NCBI RefSeq assembly: GCF_015277855.1 | Contig: NZ_CP063812.1 | Location: forward strand, 2,542,001-2,606,000 | Direction of reading: 5' to 3' | DNA length: 64,000 bases | From: Microbacterium cremeum | Lineage (GTDB): Bacteria; Actinomycetota; Actinomycetes; Actinomycetales; Microbacteriaceae | Part shown: in pieces, positions 25,772 to 36,377 of the stretch | Layout: each line of letters starts with the position of its first letter | Numbering within the stretch: the first letter of the stretch is position 1 | Made by a program: the position numbers and the translations under genes | The notes under the pieces: model-generated | What the model was told of the DNA's origin: nothing | Databases searched by the model: none | Seen by the model: only the letters and a program-made list of their open reading frames with translations

Positions 25772-27256
25772 TCAGCTCGAGGAGCGCCCGATGTAACGCA
25801 GCGGGATGTCGATCGTGACCTCCGTGCCGCTGCCCATGATCGTGTGCCAGTCGATCGTGCCGCCGAGCTCACCCTGGATGAGCGTGCGCACGATCTGCGT
25901 GCCGAGACCGCGCCCGACCTGACCCTCGGGCAGACCCGACCCGGTGTCGCGCACCCGCACCTCCAGCCGGTCGTCGGAGCGCTCCGCGACGATCTCGACG
26001 TCGCCCTCCTGCCCGGCCAGCCCGTGCTCGACGGCGTTGGTCACGAGCTCGGTGAGCGCCAATGCGAGCGGTGTCGCGTACTCGCTCGGGAGCGTGCCGA
26101 AGCGGCCGGAGGAGTGCGTGCGCGCGCGGGTGTTGGGGGCGGCCGCGACCTCGGCGACGAGCTTGAGCACCCGGTCGAAGACCTCGTCGAAGTCGACGTT
26201 CTGCGCGAGTCCTTCCGACAGGGTGTCGTGCACGACCGCGATCGCGGAGACGCGGCGCATCGCCTGCGTGAGCGCCTCTCGGGCTTCTTCGGAGTGCGAC
26301 CGGCGGGCCTGGATGCGCAGCAGCGACGCCACGGTCTGCAGGTTGTTCTTGACGCGGTGGTGGATCTCGCGGATCGTCGCGTCCTTGGTGATGAGCTCCT
26401 GCTCCTGGTGGCGGATCTCGGTGACGTCGCGGCAGAGCACGATCGCGCCGATGCGCGTACCGTGATCGCGCAAGGGGATGGTGCGCAGCGACACGGTGAC
26501 GCCGCGCGCCTCGAGGTCGGTGCGCCACGGCGCGCGCCCGGTGACGACGACCGGCAGCGACTCGTCGAACTGGCGCTTGGCGGGCAGGATCTGCGTGACC
26601 ACCTCGACGAGCGACTCCCCCTCGAGCTCGTCCTCGAATCCGAGCCGGTTGAACGCCGACAGGGCGTTCGGGCTCGCGAACGTCGTGATGCCGTCGACAT
26701 CGAGCCGGATGAGGCCGTCCGACGCGCGCGGCGCGCCGCGGCGCGGCGAGGTCGGCGCGGTCAGGTCGGGGAACTCCCCCGACGCGATCATGCCGAACAG
26801 GTCGTCGGCGCAGTCGTTGAAGGTGATCTGCTGCCGCGACGGCGTGCGCGCCTCGCCGAGGTTGGTGTGGCGCGTCATCACGCCGATCGCCTGGAGCTGG
26901 CCGTCCGCCCGTCGGGCGACGGGCACGGCGCGCACGCGTGTCGGAGTCTCTTCGAACCAGTCCGGCGACGCCGAGTCGACGATGCGGCCGGCGTGGAACG
27001 CGTCGCGCACCTGCGTGCGCCACTGCGGCCGGACGCGGTCACCCACGATGTCGCGGTAGAACAGCGTCGCGGCACCGCTCGGCCGCGCGTGCGCGACCGC
27101 GACGAACGAGTCGTCGGATGTCGGCACCCACAGCACGATGTCGGCGAACGCCAGGTCGGCGAGAAGCTGGCCGTCCCCCGCGAGGCGGTGGAGCCACTCC
27201 ACGTCCTCATCGCTGGAGCGGCCCTGGGCGTAGACGAGATCGCTGAGGGTCGACAC
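25772..27256 (-). CDS. pdtaS: Sensor histidine kinase of the PdtaS type
   Basis: A 494-residue soluble HisKA_2 kinase. An N-terminal GAF-like domain (residues 1-140) and a PAS domain (about 170-280; LDVDGITTFASPNALSAF) precede the phosphoacceptor segment REIHHRVKNNLQTVASLL and an HATPase domain (LTELVTNAVEHGL, VRDTGSGLP). In mycobacteria PdtaS signals to the antiterminator PdtaR and senses copper and NO. PdtaR is not beside it here. Start is GTG 27256; TAGGCT six bases upstream suggests a leaderless transcript. Confidence 0.9.
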   Translation of the reverse strand: MSTLSDLVYAQGRSSDEDVEWLHRLAGDGQLLADLAFADIVLWVPTSDDSFVAVAHARPSGAATLFYRDIVGDRVRPQWRTQVRDAFHAGRIVDSASPDWFEETPTRVRAVPVARRADGQLQAIGVMTRHTNLGEARTPSRQQITFNDCADDLFGMIASGEFPDLTAPTSPRRGAPRASDGLIRLDVDGITTFASPNALSAFNRLGFEDELEGESLVEVVTQILPAKRQFDESLPVVVTGRAPWRTDLEARGVTVSLRTIPLRDHGTRIGAIVLCRDVTEIRHQEQELITKDATIREIHHRVKNNLQTVASLLRIQARRSHSEEAREALTQAMRRVSAIAVVHDTLSEGLAQNVDFDEVFDRVLKLVAEVAAAPNTRARTHSSGRFGTLPSEYATPLALALTELVTNAVEHGLAGQEGDVEIVAERSDDRLEVRVRDTGSGLPEGQVGRGLGTQIVRTLIQGELGGTIDWHTIMGSGTEVTIDIPLRYIGRSSS

Positions 27257-27262
27257 CCGACC

Positions 27263-27268
27263 AGCCTA
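27263..27268 (-). promoter_or_regulatory. -10 element TAGGCT, leaderless start of pdtaS
   Basis: On the minus strand TAGGCT is followed by six bases and GTG at 27256. Confidence 0.5.
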
Positions 27269-27293
27269 GGTGTTCCGGCCTATGCCGCCCGGC

Positions 27294-28577
27294 TCACGCA
27301 ACCGGTTCGGCGGCGCGCGCAAGGACACGCGCACGTCGCGCGCGCCCCGGCTTGCGGCCGGCGTCGCCGACCGGCGGAGTCTGGGGCGCGGGGACCACCG
27401 CTTCACCGGCGAACCGCCGGATCGCGAGGGTCAGGGGCGACTTCGGCGCGACGTCGGCGATGGTGCGCGCCGACAGCAGCGCAGCGTCGGCGGAACGCGG
27501 ATCCTGAGGTAGGAACCAGACGTCGTCGATGCCGCCGAATCGGTCGAGGGTGCGACGCACCTGCCCGCGCGCGTCGATGCCGAGCGCGCCGGGCCGCAGC
27601 CGGTTCGCCACCACGGCGACGGGAGTGACGCCGACGGTCGCGCGCAGCTCTGAGAACGCGCGGAGGAAGCGCGCGACGCCGACGGGATCGGCGCCGGCCA
27701 CCGCGACGATCAGATCGGCGCAACGCAGTGCGGCAAGCGTCGCGGCGTTGCGCCGGGGAGCACCGAGGTCGCTCATGATCTCTTCGTCGCGCTCGAGCGA
27801 ACCCGCGACGTCGACCACGATGTAGTCCGCCCACTCGCGACAGGCGGCGAGAGCGCCGGTGACGCGCCGCTCGCTCAGCTCCGGCCACCGCGACGGCCGG
27901 TTGATGCCGGTCAGCACATCGACGCCGGTGCGTCCGAGCGGGATCGCGATGCGCGACAGCTCGCGCGCATCGAGACCGCCGAGCTCCGCCTGCCGGCACG
28001 CCGCGGCGAAGCCCGGCCCTTCGTCGGCGAGCCCGAGGGCCAGCGCGATGGACGGCGCGTGCGTGTCGGCGTCGACGAGGCCGACGTGCCGCCCGCCGCG
28101 TGCGAGCTCGACCGCCAGCTCGGTCGCGACCGTCGACCGGCCGGGAGACCCCGCTGGTCCCCACACCACGATGACGCGCGGCTGGGGCCGGGTCTCGGCG
28201 GCCGGCAGCGCCGGCCGGGCGGCCAGCGTCTCGGCGATGCGCCACGCCTCGGCGTCGCGGTCGAGCGGCGCCTCGAGGCCGCATGCCGCCGCCAGGCGCT
28301 CCGCTGCGGCGCCGTCGCACAGCGGGAGGATCCGGGTCCCCGCTCGATCGCACAGCGTCACCAGGTCGGGCGACACCGTGCTGCGCGCGACCTCGAGCAC
28401 GAGCGCGTCCGCGCCGGCCAGCGCCTGGAGCACGTCGTGGGCGTCAGGCTCCGGCACCTCCTCCGACAGCGAGACGAGCGGGGCGGATGCCGCGACCACC
28501 GCGACGACGTCGATCCCCTCGCGCCGCAGCCCGTCGGCGAGCGGACCGCCATGGTCGACCGCGACGACGACCCTCAC
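27294..28577 (-). CDS. CpaE/MinD-like P-loop ATPase
   Basis: A 427-residue protein with an N-terminal receiver-like region (residues 1-115) and a C-terminal SIMIBI ATPase domain. The Walker A at 140-149 reads GPAGSPGRST, with Arg where Lys is normal, followed by the conserved GLVDADTHAPS. CpaE-like proteins localise Flp pilus machinery; no tad genes are nearby. The GTG start overlaps the stop of the SAF protein gene by four bases, which makes the two a functional pair, perhaps for a surface or envelope process. The product ends in a basic tail. Confidence 0.75.
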   Translation of the reverse strand: MRVVVAVDHGGPLADGLRREGIDVVAVVAASAPLVSLSEEVPEPDAHDVLQALAGADALVLEVARSTVSPDLVTLCDRAGTRILPLCDGAAAERLAAACGLEAPLDRDAEAWRIAETLAARPALPAAETRPQPRVIVVWGPAGSPGRSTVATELAVELARGGRHVGLVDADTHAPSIALALGLADEGPGFAAACRQAELGGLDARELSRIAIPLGRTGVDVLTGINRPSRWPELSERRVTGALAACREWADYIVVDVAGSLERDEEIMSDLGAPRRNAATLAALRCADLIVAVAGADPVGVARFLRAFSELRATVGVTPVAVVANRLRPGALGIDARGQVRRTLDRFGGIDDVWFLPQDPRSADAALLSARTIADVAPKSPLTLAIRRFAGEAVVPAPQTPPVGDAGRKPGRARRARVLARAAEPVA

Positions 28578-29200
28578 GAGCCCGTCCCCGTCGGGACGAC
28601 CGACAGCGCGGCCTCATCCGCCATCGCGGCGAGGGTGGCGGCGACATCGGCGCGCGGGATCACGAGCTCGAGCGCGGCGGCGCCGCCGCCGATCATCGAG
28701 TCGTCCCGCGTGACCGAGACGACGGTCGCATCGGCGACGAGGATGCGCGGCTCGTCGTACGCGCCCCGCTCGAGGGGCGGCGCGGACCACACCTCGACGA
28801 CGGTGCCGGCCGTCACCGAGGCCGGCACGTCCACAGTGCTGCGGACGACCACGCTCGTGGTGCGCGCCGAGTCGGCCCCGCCGACCGATGCCGTGGGCAC
28901 GAGCTCGCCCGAGGCGATGGTGCGCGTGGCGACCGCGGCGTCGCCGAGGTCGTCGGGAGAGAGGTAGGTGTCGGCGAGCGGGCCGAGCGCGACATCCACG
29001 ATGCGCAGGTCGTCGGCTGCGATGACCTGGCCGGGAACGATGGTGCGGGCCGCCGCGTACACCGGCACAGTCTGGCGCGCCGCCGCGACGACCAGCCACA
29101 CTCCCGCGACCGATGCGACGACCAGGAGGATGCCGAGGAAGAACCTGGCGTCTCCCCAGAAGGCGCGGCGCGGGGCTCGGGCGTTTTCGATGGCGCTCAT
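28574..29200 (-). CDS. SAF-domain membrane-anchored protein (CpaB/RcpC-like)
   Basis: A 208-residue protein with one N-terminal membrane helix (FFLGILLVVASVAGVWLVV) and an extracytoplasmic SAF domain (ARTIVPGQVIAADDLRIVDV). SAF domains are found in CpaB-type pilus assembly proteins. ATG 29200 (MSAIENARAP) is chosen over an upstream in-frame GTG. It is the first gene of the pair with the CpaE-like ATPase and is divergent from the BldC-like gene. Confidence 0.78.
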   Translation of the reverse strand: MSAIENARAPRRAFWGDARFFLGILLVVASVAGVWLVVAAARQTVPVYAAARTIVPGQVIAADDLRIVDVALGPLADTYLSPDDLGDAAVATRTIASGELVPTASVGGADSARTTSVVVRSTVDVPASVTAGTVVEVWSAPPLERGAYDEPRILVADATVVSVTRDDSMIGGGAAALELVIPRADVAATLAAMADEAALSVVPTGTGS

Positions 29201-29239
29201 GCGTCCATCGTGACCCAAACGCGCTCGAGGGCACGTTCA

Positions 29240-29248
29240 TTATCCACA
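29240..29248 (+). promoter_or_regulatory. DnaA-box match TTATCCACA
   Basis: A perfect match to the DnaA-box consensus in the intergenic region between the SAF gene and the BldC-like gene. A second one lies at 30294. This is not an origin: no cluster and no dnaA/dnaN. A role in DnaA binding is inferred. Confidence 0.5.
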
Positions 29249-29286
29249 GCCACTGTCACGCCGAGCCCCCTCCTCCTGGGCGGGTC

Positions 29287-29292
29287 CATAAT
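29287..29292 (+). promoter_or_regulatory. -10 element CATAAT, leaderless start
   Basis: CATAAT followed by six bases and the ATG at 29299. Confidence 0.5.
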
Positions 29293-29298
29293 GGGGGC

Positions 29299-29580
29299 AT
29301 GTCCGATGACCCGACGTCCGACACGCGTCTGCTGGCGCCCGCACAGGTGGGCGAAGTGCTCGGCGTGTCGGTCGACGAGGTCATGGCGCTCGTGATGGAC
29401 GGGCGGCTGCGCGGGATGCGTGTCGGCGCACCCGCCCGCTGGCGCATCGACGCCGCAAGCGTGTCGGCGTATCTCGACGAGCAGGCCGAGGAAGCCCGTC
29501 GCATGGCGCTGTGGCGCCAGTCGCAGACCGCCAGCTTCCCCGAGCTGTGGGGCACCGGCTTCGTCCGCAACCCCGACTGA
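29299..29580 (+). CDS. BldC/excisionase-like helix-turn-helix protein
   Basis: A 93-residue DNA-binding protein of the MerR-like excisionase type. The helix-turn-helix covers about residues 10-60 (LLAPAQVGEVLGVS, then RLRGMRVGAPARWRIDA), as in BldC, followed by a helical tail with SASFPELWGTGF-like residues (here TASFPELWGTGF). It is probably a small transcription regulator. It is isolated between divergent and convergent neighbours, with a leaderless-type -10 and a DnaA-box upstream. Confidence 0.8.
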   Translation: MSDDPTSDTRLLAPAQVGEVLGVSVDEVMALVMDGRLRGMRVGAPARWRIDAASVSAYLDEQAEEARRMALWRQSQTASFPELWGTGFVRNPD

Positions 29581-29648
29581 GCGACCCACCCGGATCGCGG
29601 GGCGGCCGAGCGGGCTGCGGTGCCTGCCACCGCGGTGAACCCGGGCCG

Positions 29649-30254
29649 TCAGGGCAGCAGGGGCGCCGCGTCGGCGCGCACCCACGCGATCGACGCGAAC
29701 GGCACGATCCGGTAGCCGGTCACGGCATCGGCGCGGCGCGGGGCGCCCGGCTCGTGCAGCGCGATGTCGAGGTGGTCTGCCCCCGCGCGGTCGATCGTGC
29801 CCGTGAGCACGCGTCCGACCGTGAGGTGCACGGCGACGCCGGCCCGACGCCGCACGAGGTCGCGCAGCACGAAGCCGAAGGTGAGCCTGTCGGCGAGGGC
29901 CGACCGCGCCGGCGCCGGCCGCGCAGTGCGCAGGAGGTCGGCGTGCGGCATCCCGATCGCCACGAACGAGCCGAATGGCACGAGGACCGCGCCGGAAGGC
30001 CCCTCCGAAGGCGACAGCGCCGCCCAGTCCGCCCCGACGCCGGTCACGTGGGCGCGCAGGGTCGTTCCGTCGCACAGGTCGAACGACGCGGCCGCCGGTG
30101 CTCCCTCCCGCGCGACGAGCAGGGTCAGCCGCTCCACGAGCTGCACGCGCGAGAGCCGCAGCCGTTCCGCCTCGGTGTCGAGCGCCGCGCGCTCGGCCTC
30201 CCATTCGGAGGCGAGTTGATCCTCGAGATCGTCGAAGAACCGGTCCCAGCGCAC
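29649..30254 (-). CDS. Conserved actinobacterial protein with two similar beta-rich modules
   Basis: A 201-residue protein of unknown function. After a helical start (RWDRFFDDLEDQLASEWEAE) two modules look alike: the first (about 60-105) has DGTTLRAHVTGVGADW and ends LVPFGSFVAI; the second (about 145-195) has VLTGTIDRAGADH and ends IVPFASIAWV. The pattern recalls Sm- or SH3-like barrels. GTG 30254 is chosen; TACTCT six bases before it suggests a leaderless message. A conserved neighbour of Rv3235-type genes in this group. Confidence 0.65.
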   Translation of the reverse strand: MRWDRFFDDLEDQLASEWEAERAALDTEAERLRLSRVQLVERLTLLVAREGAPAAASFDLCDGTTLRAHVTGVGADWAALSPSEGPSGAVLVPFGSFVAIGMPHADLLRTARPAPARSALADRLTFGFVLRDLVRRRAGVAVHLTVGRVLTGTIDRAGADHLDIALHEPGAPRRADAVTGYRIVPFASIAWVRADAAPLLP

Positions 30255-30260
30255 TCCGCG

Positions 30261-30266
30261 AGAGTA
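30261..30266 (-). promoter_or_regulatory. -10 element TACTCT, leaderless start
   Basis: TACTCT on the minus strand, six bases before the GTG at 30254. Confidence 0.5.
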
Positions 30267-30293
30267 GAGCACATCCCGGCGACCGCCCCGGAG

Positions 30294-30302
30294 TTATCCA
30301 CA
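30294..30302 (+). promoter_or_regulatory. DnaA-box match TTATCCACA
   Basis: Second perfect match to the DnaA-box consensus, in the divergent region between the preceding gene and the Rv3235-type gene, 1054 bases from the first and in the same orientation. Confidence 0.5.
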
Positions 30303-30385
30303 GCTACGGCGGCGTCGATTTTTCTGAGAGTTCGCCGTGTGTTCTACTGTCCCCAAGACATCCCCCACTGTCGAGATAGGCAACC

Positions 30386-30823
30386 ATGGCAACGACGCCC
30401 GCGGGATACGCCCGCGCTACGAACGCGTCCCGGCACGTCGACCTCTCCGAGTTCTTCGCACCGCAGCGGACGCCCTCCACGGCGCTCCCCCCGCCGGAGC
30501 CCTTCCTGCGAAACCTGACGCTCGGCGTCCTGGAGGTCCTCGCCGGAGTGCGCGAAGTCGATCAGCTCGCACGCTGGCTCACCGAGGACCCGTACCGGAA
30601 GCTGGTCACGCGCTCCAACCTGGCCGCCCGCGCGCGCAGCGCGCGCGGAATGCCGGCCAAGCGCCCGGTCCACGCGATCCTCTCGGTGCACGAGTCGTCG
30701 CCCGCCGACGGCATCGTCGAGGCGGTCGTGGTGGTGCGCGGTCCGGCACGAACCCGCGCGCTCGCGGTACGGCTCGAGGGCATGGACAGGCGCTGGCGCG
30801 CGACGTCGCTCGCCCTCCTCTGA
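30386..30823 (+). CDS. Rv3235-family protein
   Basis: A 145-residue protein of the Rv3235/DUF6459 type, commonly found next to secA in actinobacteria. The conserved part begins about residue 40 (PFLRNLTLGVLEVLAG) and contains REVDQLARWLTEDPY and a C-terminal VVRGPARTRALAVRLEG with a closing WRATSLALL. Function unknown; the family position beside secA suggests an envelope or translation link. The preceding 121 bases include a DnaA-box match. Confidence 0.82.
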   Translation: MATTPAGYARATNASRHVDLSEFFAPQRTPSTALPPPEPFLRNLTLGVLEVLAGVREVDQLARWLTEDPYRKLVTRSNLAARARSARGMPAKRPVHAILSVHESSPADGIVEAVVVVRGPARTRALAVRLEGMDRRWRATSLALL

Positions 30824-30874
30824 CTCTTCAGACGTGCGAGCGGGCCGACCCCAACGTCGTGGCCGGCCCGGTCG

Positions 30875-31231
30875 TCACTTCTTCTCGTCCTCGTCGATCA
30901 GCGCGAGGAGCGACTTGAGCGCGTCGCGGATCTCGTAGTGGTCGTGCTGGCCGGCACGGCTCTCGGCCGAGATCACGCCCGATCGGTGCACGCGCCGGAA
31001 GTCCCCGACCGGGAACGAGTACGCCCCCTTGGACTCCTCGTTCTCGCGCCGGTCGACGCCGAGGTGCCAGTGCGAGAACTCGGTCCAGCCCTCGCGCTCG
31101 ATGAACGCGTTCTCTTCGTCGGGGGACGGAGCCGCCTCCGACCAGTCGTCCCGCTCGTCACGGACGACCTTGCCTTCGCGGATGAGCGCCCGCGCATGCC
31201 GCAGCGCAGGCTGGTGCAGTTGGATCGCCAT
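30875..31231 (-). CDS. Conserved actinobacterial hypothetical protein
   Basis: A 118-residue acidic protein with no recognised domain. Sequence landmarks are QPALRHARALIREGKV, EFSHWHLGVDR and HYEIRDALKSLLALIDE. I chose ATG 31231 because TACTCT lies seven bases upstream, the same leaderless arrangement as nearby genes, and because the longer frame is the shadow of the aminotransferase gene. It is transcribed apart from the aminotransferase, from which a hairpin separates it. Confidence 0.7.
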   Translation of the reverse strand: MAIQLHQPALRHARALIREGKVVRDERDDWSEAAPSPDEENAFIEREGWTEFSHWHLGVDRRENEESKGAYSFPVGDFRRVHRSGVISAESRAGQHDHYEIRDALKSLLALIDEDEKK

Positions 31232-31238
31232 GCGCGCG

Positions 31239-31244
31239 AGAGTA
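31239..31244 (-). promoter_or_regulatory. -10 element TACTCT, leaderless start
   Basis: TACTCT on the minus strand, seven bases before ATG 31231. Confidence 0.45.
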
Positions 31245-31275
31245 TGCCGCTGCCGTCGCCGCTCGCGAGGGGCTT

Positions 31276-31304
31276 GACGGATGCCGCGATCTGCGGCATC
31301 CGTC
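31276..31304 (-). terminator. GACGGATGCC hairpin after the aminotransferase
   Basis: Arms GACGGATGCCGC and GCGGCATCCGTC with a five-base loop, three bases after the aminotransferase stop on the minus strand. No T-run. Confidence 0.65.
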
Positions 31305-31307
31305 GTC

Positions 31308-32534
31308 TCATTGCTTGTACGACGCGAGGAAGTTGCCGAGCCGCTCGATGGCCTCCGACAGCACGCGCGCCTCGGGGAGGGTGACGATGCGGAGGTGGTC
31401 GGGCGTCGGCCAGTTGAAGCCGGTCCCCTGCACGAGGAGCACATGCTCGGCGACGAGGAAGTCATACACCAGCTTGCCGTCGTCGTGGATCTCATGCACC
31501 TCGGGGTCCAGGCGCGGGAAGGCGTACAGGGCACCCTGCGGCTTGAGGCATGTCACGCCGGGGATCCGCTCGAGACCTTCCCACGCGGCATCCCGCTGCT
31601 CGTGCAGCCGGCCGTCGGGCGCGATCAGCGCGTCGATCGACTGCACGCCCGACAGCGCCGCCTGCACGGCGTGCTGTGCGGGGACGTTCGGGCACAGCCG
31701 CGTCGAGGCGAGCAGCTGTATCCCTTCGAGGAAGCCGGCCGCGTGCTTCTTCGGACCCGTGATCACGAGCCAGCCGGAGCGGTAGCCCGCCACGCGATAC
31801 GTCTTGGAGAGCCCGTTGAACGTGAGGCACAGCAGATCGGGGGCGAGCGTCGCGAGCGGGATGTGCTGCGCGTCGTCGTACACGATGCGGTCGTAGATCT
31901 CGTCCGACAGCAGCAGCAGCGAGTGCTCGCGCGCCAGCTCGACGATGCCCTGGAGCACCTCCCGCGTGTACACCGCGCCGGTGGGGTTGTTGGGGTTGAT
32001 CACGACGATCGCCTTCGTGCGCGGCGTGATCTTCGCGCGGATGTCGTCGAGGTCGGGCTGCCAGCCGTTGGCGTTGTCGCACAGGTAGTGCACCGGCGTG
32101 CCGTCGGCGAGGCTCGTCATCGCCGTCCACAGCGGGTAGTCCGGCGCCGGGATGAGCACCTCGTCGCCCTCGTCGAGCAGCGCCTGCATCGTCATGGTGA
32201 TGAGCTCCGACACGCCGTTGCCGAGGTAGACGTCGTCGGGGTCGAACTGCGGGAACCCGGGGACCTGCTCGTACCGCGACACGACGGCCCGACGAGCCGA
32301 CATGATGCCCCTGCTGTCGCTGTAGCCGTGCGCGTGAGGCACCGCCTCGATCATGTCGCGCACGATCTGGAAGGGGGCCTCGAACCCGAACACCGCGGGG
32401 TTCCCGGTGTTGAGCTTGAGGATGGTGTGTCCCTCGTCCTCGAGCCGGTCCGCCTCGGCCAGCGCCTGTCCGCGGATCTCGTACAGGACGTTCTTGAGCT
32501 TGCTGGACTGGTCGAGAGTGCGGAGAGGACTCAT
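31308..32534 (-). CDS. Class I pyridoxal-phosphate aminotransferase, alanine transaminase-like
   Basis: A 408-residue fold-type I aminotransferase. The start SPLRTLDQSSKLKNVLYEI resembles the AlaA/AspC-like alanine transaminase group. Seen motifs are NPNNPTGAVY, SDEIYDRIVYDD and the lysine loop NGLSKTYRVAGYRSGW, where the Lys binds PLP, and a final Arg site in DHLRIVTLPE. It probably makes alanine from pyruvate with glutamate. ATG 32534 has TATCCT six bases upstream (leaderless type). It lies after secA on the same strand, separated by a strong hairpin. Confidence 0.88.
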   Translation of the reverse strand: MSPLRTLDQSSKLKNVLYEIRGQALAEADRLEDEGHTILKLNTGNPAVFGFEAPFQIVRDMIEAVPHAHGYSDSRGIMSARRAVVSRYEQVPGFPQFDPDDVYLGNGVSELITMTMQALLDEGDEVLIPAPDYPLWTAMTSLADGTPVHYLCDNANGWQPDLDDIRAKITPRTKAIVVINPNNPTGAVYTREVLQGIVELAREHSLLLLSDEIYDRIVYDDAQHIPLATLAPDLLCLTFNGLSKTYRVAGYRSGWLVITGPKKHAAGFLEGIQLLASTRLCPNVPAQHAVQAALSGVQSIDALIAPDGRLHEQRDAAWEGLERIPGVTCLKPQGALYAFPRLDPEVHEIHDDGKLVYDFLVAEHVLLVQGTGFNWPTPDHLRIVTLPEARVLSEAIERLGNFLASYKQ

Positions 32535-32540
32535 CGCCTC

Positions 32541-32546
32541 AGGATA
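32541..32546 (-). promoter_or_regulatory. -10 element TATCCT, leaderless start
   Basis: TATCCT on the minus strand, six bases before ATG 32534. Confidence 0.5.
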
Positions 32547-32613
32547 TCCGCGGCGCGCCGAGGCCAATGGACGGTCCGTGGCCCGCGCGGCGCCGGGCGC
32601 CCCCGCTCGAAAA

Positions 32614-32677
32614 CAGGTGATCTGGCGGAGGCAGGACGTTTCGAGTGGGAATCATCCTGCCTCCGCCAGATCACCTG
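32614..32677 (-). terminator. secA terminator with 23-base perfect arms
   Basis: Two perfect 23-base arms (32614-32636 and 32655-32677) around an 18-base loop, about 50 bases after the secA stop. On the minus strand the stem is followed by four T residues, so it fits an intrinsic terminator, but the stem is unusually long. Confidence 0.75.
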
Positions 32678-32723
32678 ATCTCGGAGAAACTCTGGGCGGC
32701 CGCGGCGCCGCGCGGCAGCCGGG

Positions 32724-35561
<2,838 letters not shown>

Positions 35562-35698
35562 GGAGTGTCTCCATCTTCAGGCAGTCGGGTGCGGCGCGTC
35601 GGCGCCGGTGCCGCCCCGGGCGCATCGCCCCAGGCATACCTGCCTATGTTATCCACCCGTGACCTTGGCGTGCGCTGGATGTGCGCAAGCATGGACAC

Positions 35699-36274
35699 AT
35701 GAGCGCGATCGGGGCGACGCGACGGCGACGGATGCCGCGCCACTGGGCCGCTGCGCTGATCGCGGCGGGCGCCCTCGCGGTCACCGCATGCGCCTCGCCT
35801 CCTCCGGCCGCGCCCGTGCCGCCGCCGTCGGATCCCGCCTCGGCGGTGGACTGCTCCGCCGAGTGGGACGTCGGCTGGGGCGCGATCCCCGCCGACTTCG
35901 AGCCGGTCGCCGTGTACGTCTGCGACCCCGTGCTCGAACTCGCTCCGAGTGTGGATCCCCCGCTTGTGCTCGCCGACCCGGAGATCATCGACGAGCCGCC
36001 CCCGCCTCCCGCCGAGCCGGACCCGGCACCGGCACCGGCACCGGCGACTCCGCGCCTGCTCGAGGGCGACCTGCCGGCGCTCCTGGCCGCATTCGCCGTG
36101 CCGAACGACCCGAAATGGCCCGGTCCGTGCTCAGCCATCGGCGTGGTCGTGCCCGATGTCTGGCTCGTCGACGCCGACGGCTGGGCGATCCGGCCCGCGT
36201 ACCCGGTCGACGGCTGCGGGCTCCCGAAGCCCGGCGTCACCGACGCCCTCGCGGAGTTCACCCCGGCCGACTGA
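35699..36274 (+). CDS. Putative lipoprotein, Pro-rich
   Basis: A 191-residue secreted protein with a basic N-terminus, a hydrophobic helix (WAAALIAAGALAVTAC) and a lipobox whose Cys is residue 31 (VTAC), so it should be a lipid-anchored surface protein. A Pro/Glu/Ala-rich linker lies at about residues 95-120. The C-terminal half has two Cys (GPCSAIG, DGCGLPKP) that could pair. No family is recognised. ATG 35699 is chosen; a start six codons upstream is possible. Divergent from secA. Confidence 0.65.
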   Translation: MSAIGATRRRRMPRHWAAALIAAGALAVTACASPPPAAPVPPPSDPASAVDCSAEWDVGWGAIPADFEPVAVYVCDPVLELAPSVDPPLVLADPEIIDEPPPPPAEPDPAPAPAPATPRLLEGDLPALLAAFAVPNDPKWPGPCSAIGVVVPDVWLVDADGWAIRPAYPVDGCGLPKPGVTDALAEFTPAD

Positions 36275-36322
36275 CCCGCTCGGCCCGCGCCGGCGCGCCG
36301 GGTTGCGGCATCCGTCGTGCTA

Positions 36323-36342
36323 CCGAGTATGTATATACTCGG
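36323..36342. promoter_or_regulatory. PadR-type operator upstream of padR
   Basis: Inverted repeat CCGAGTAT-GTAT-ATACTCGG, followed by a second looser half (ATACCCGGTAT at about 36350-36360). It lies 36 bases before padR, in an AT-rich promoter stretch. PadR repressors bind such dyads and usually regulate themselves. Confidence 0.65.
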
Positions 36343-36377
36343 CAATTACATACCCGGTATAGCCCAGGAGATGCTTC

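Noticed and set aside
29240..30302. Replication origin
   Set aside because: Two DnaA boxes only, with no dnaA, dnaN or box cluster nearby.
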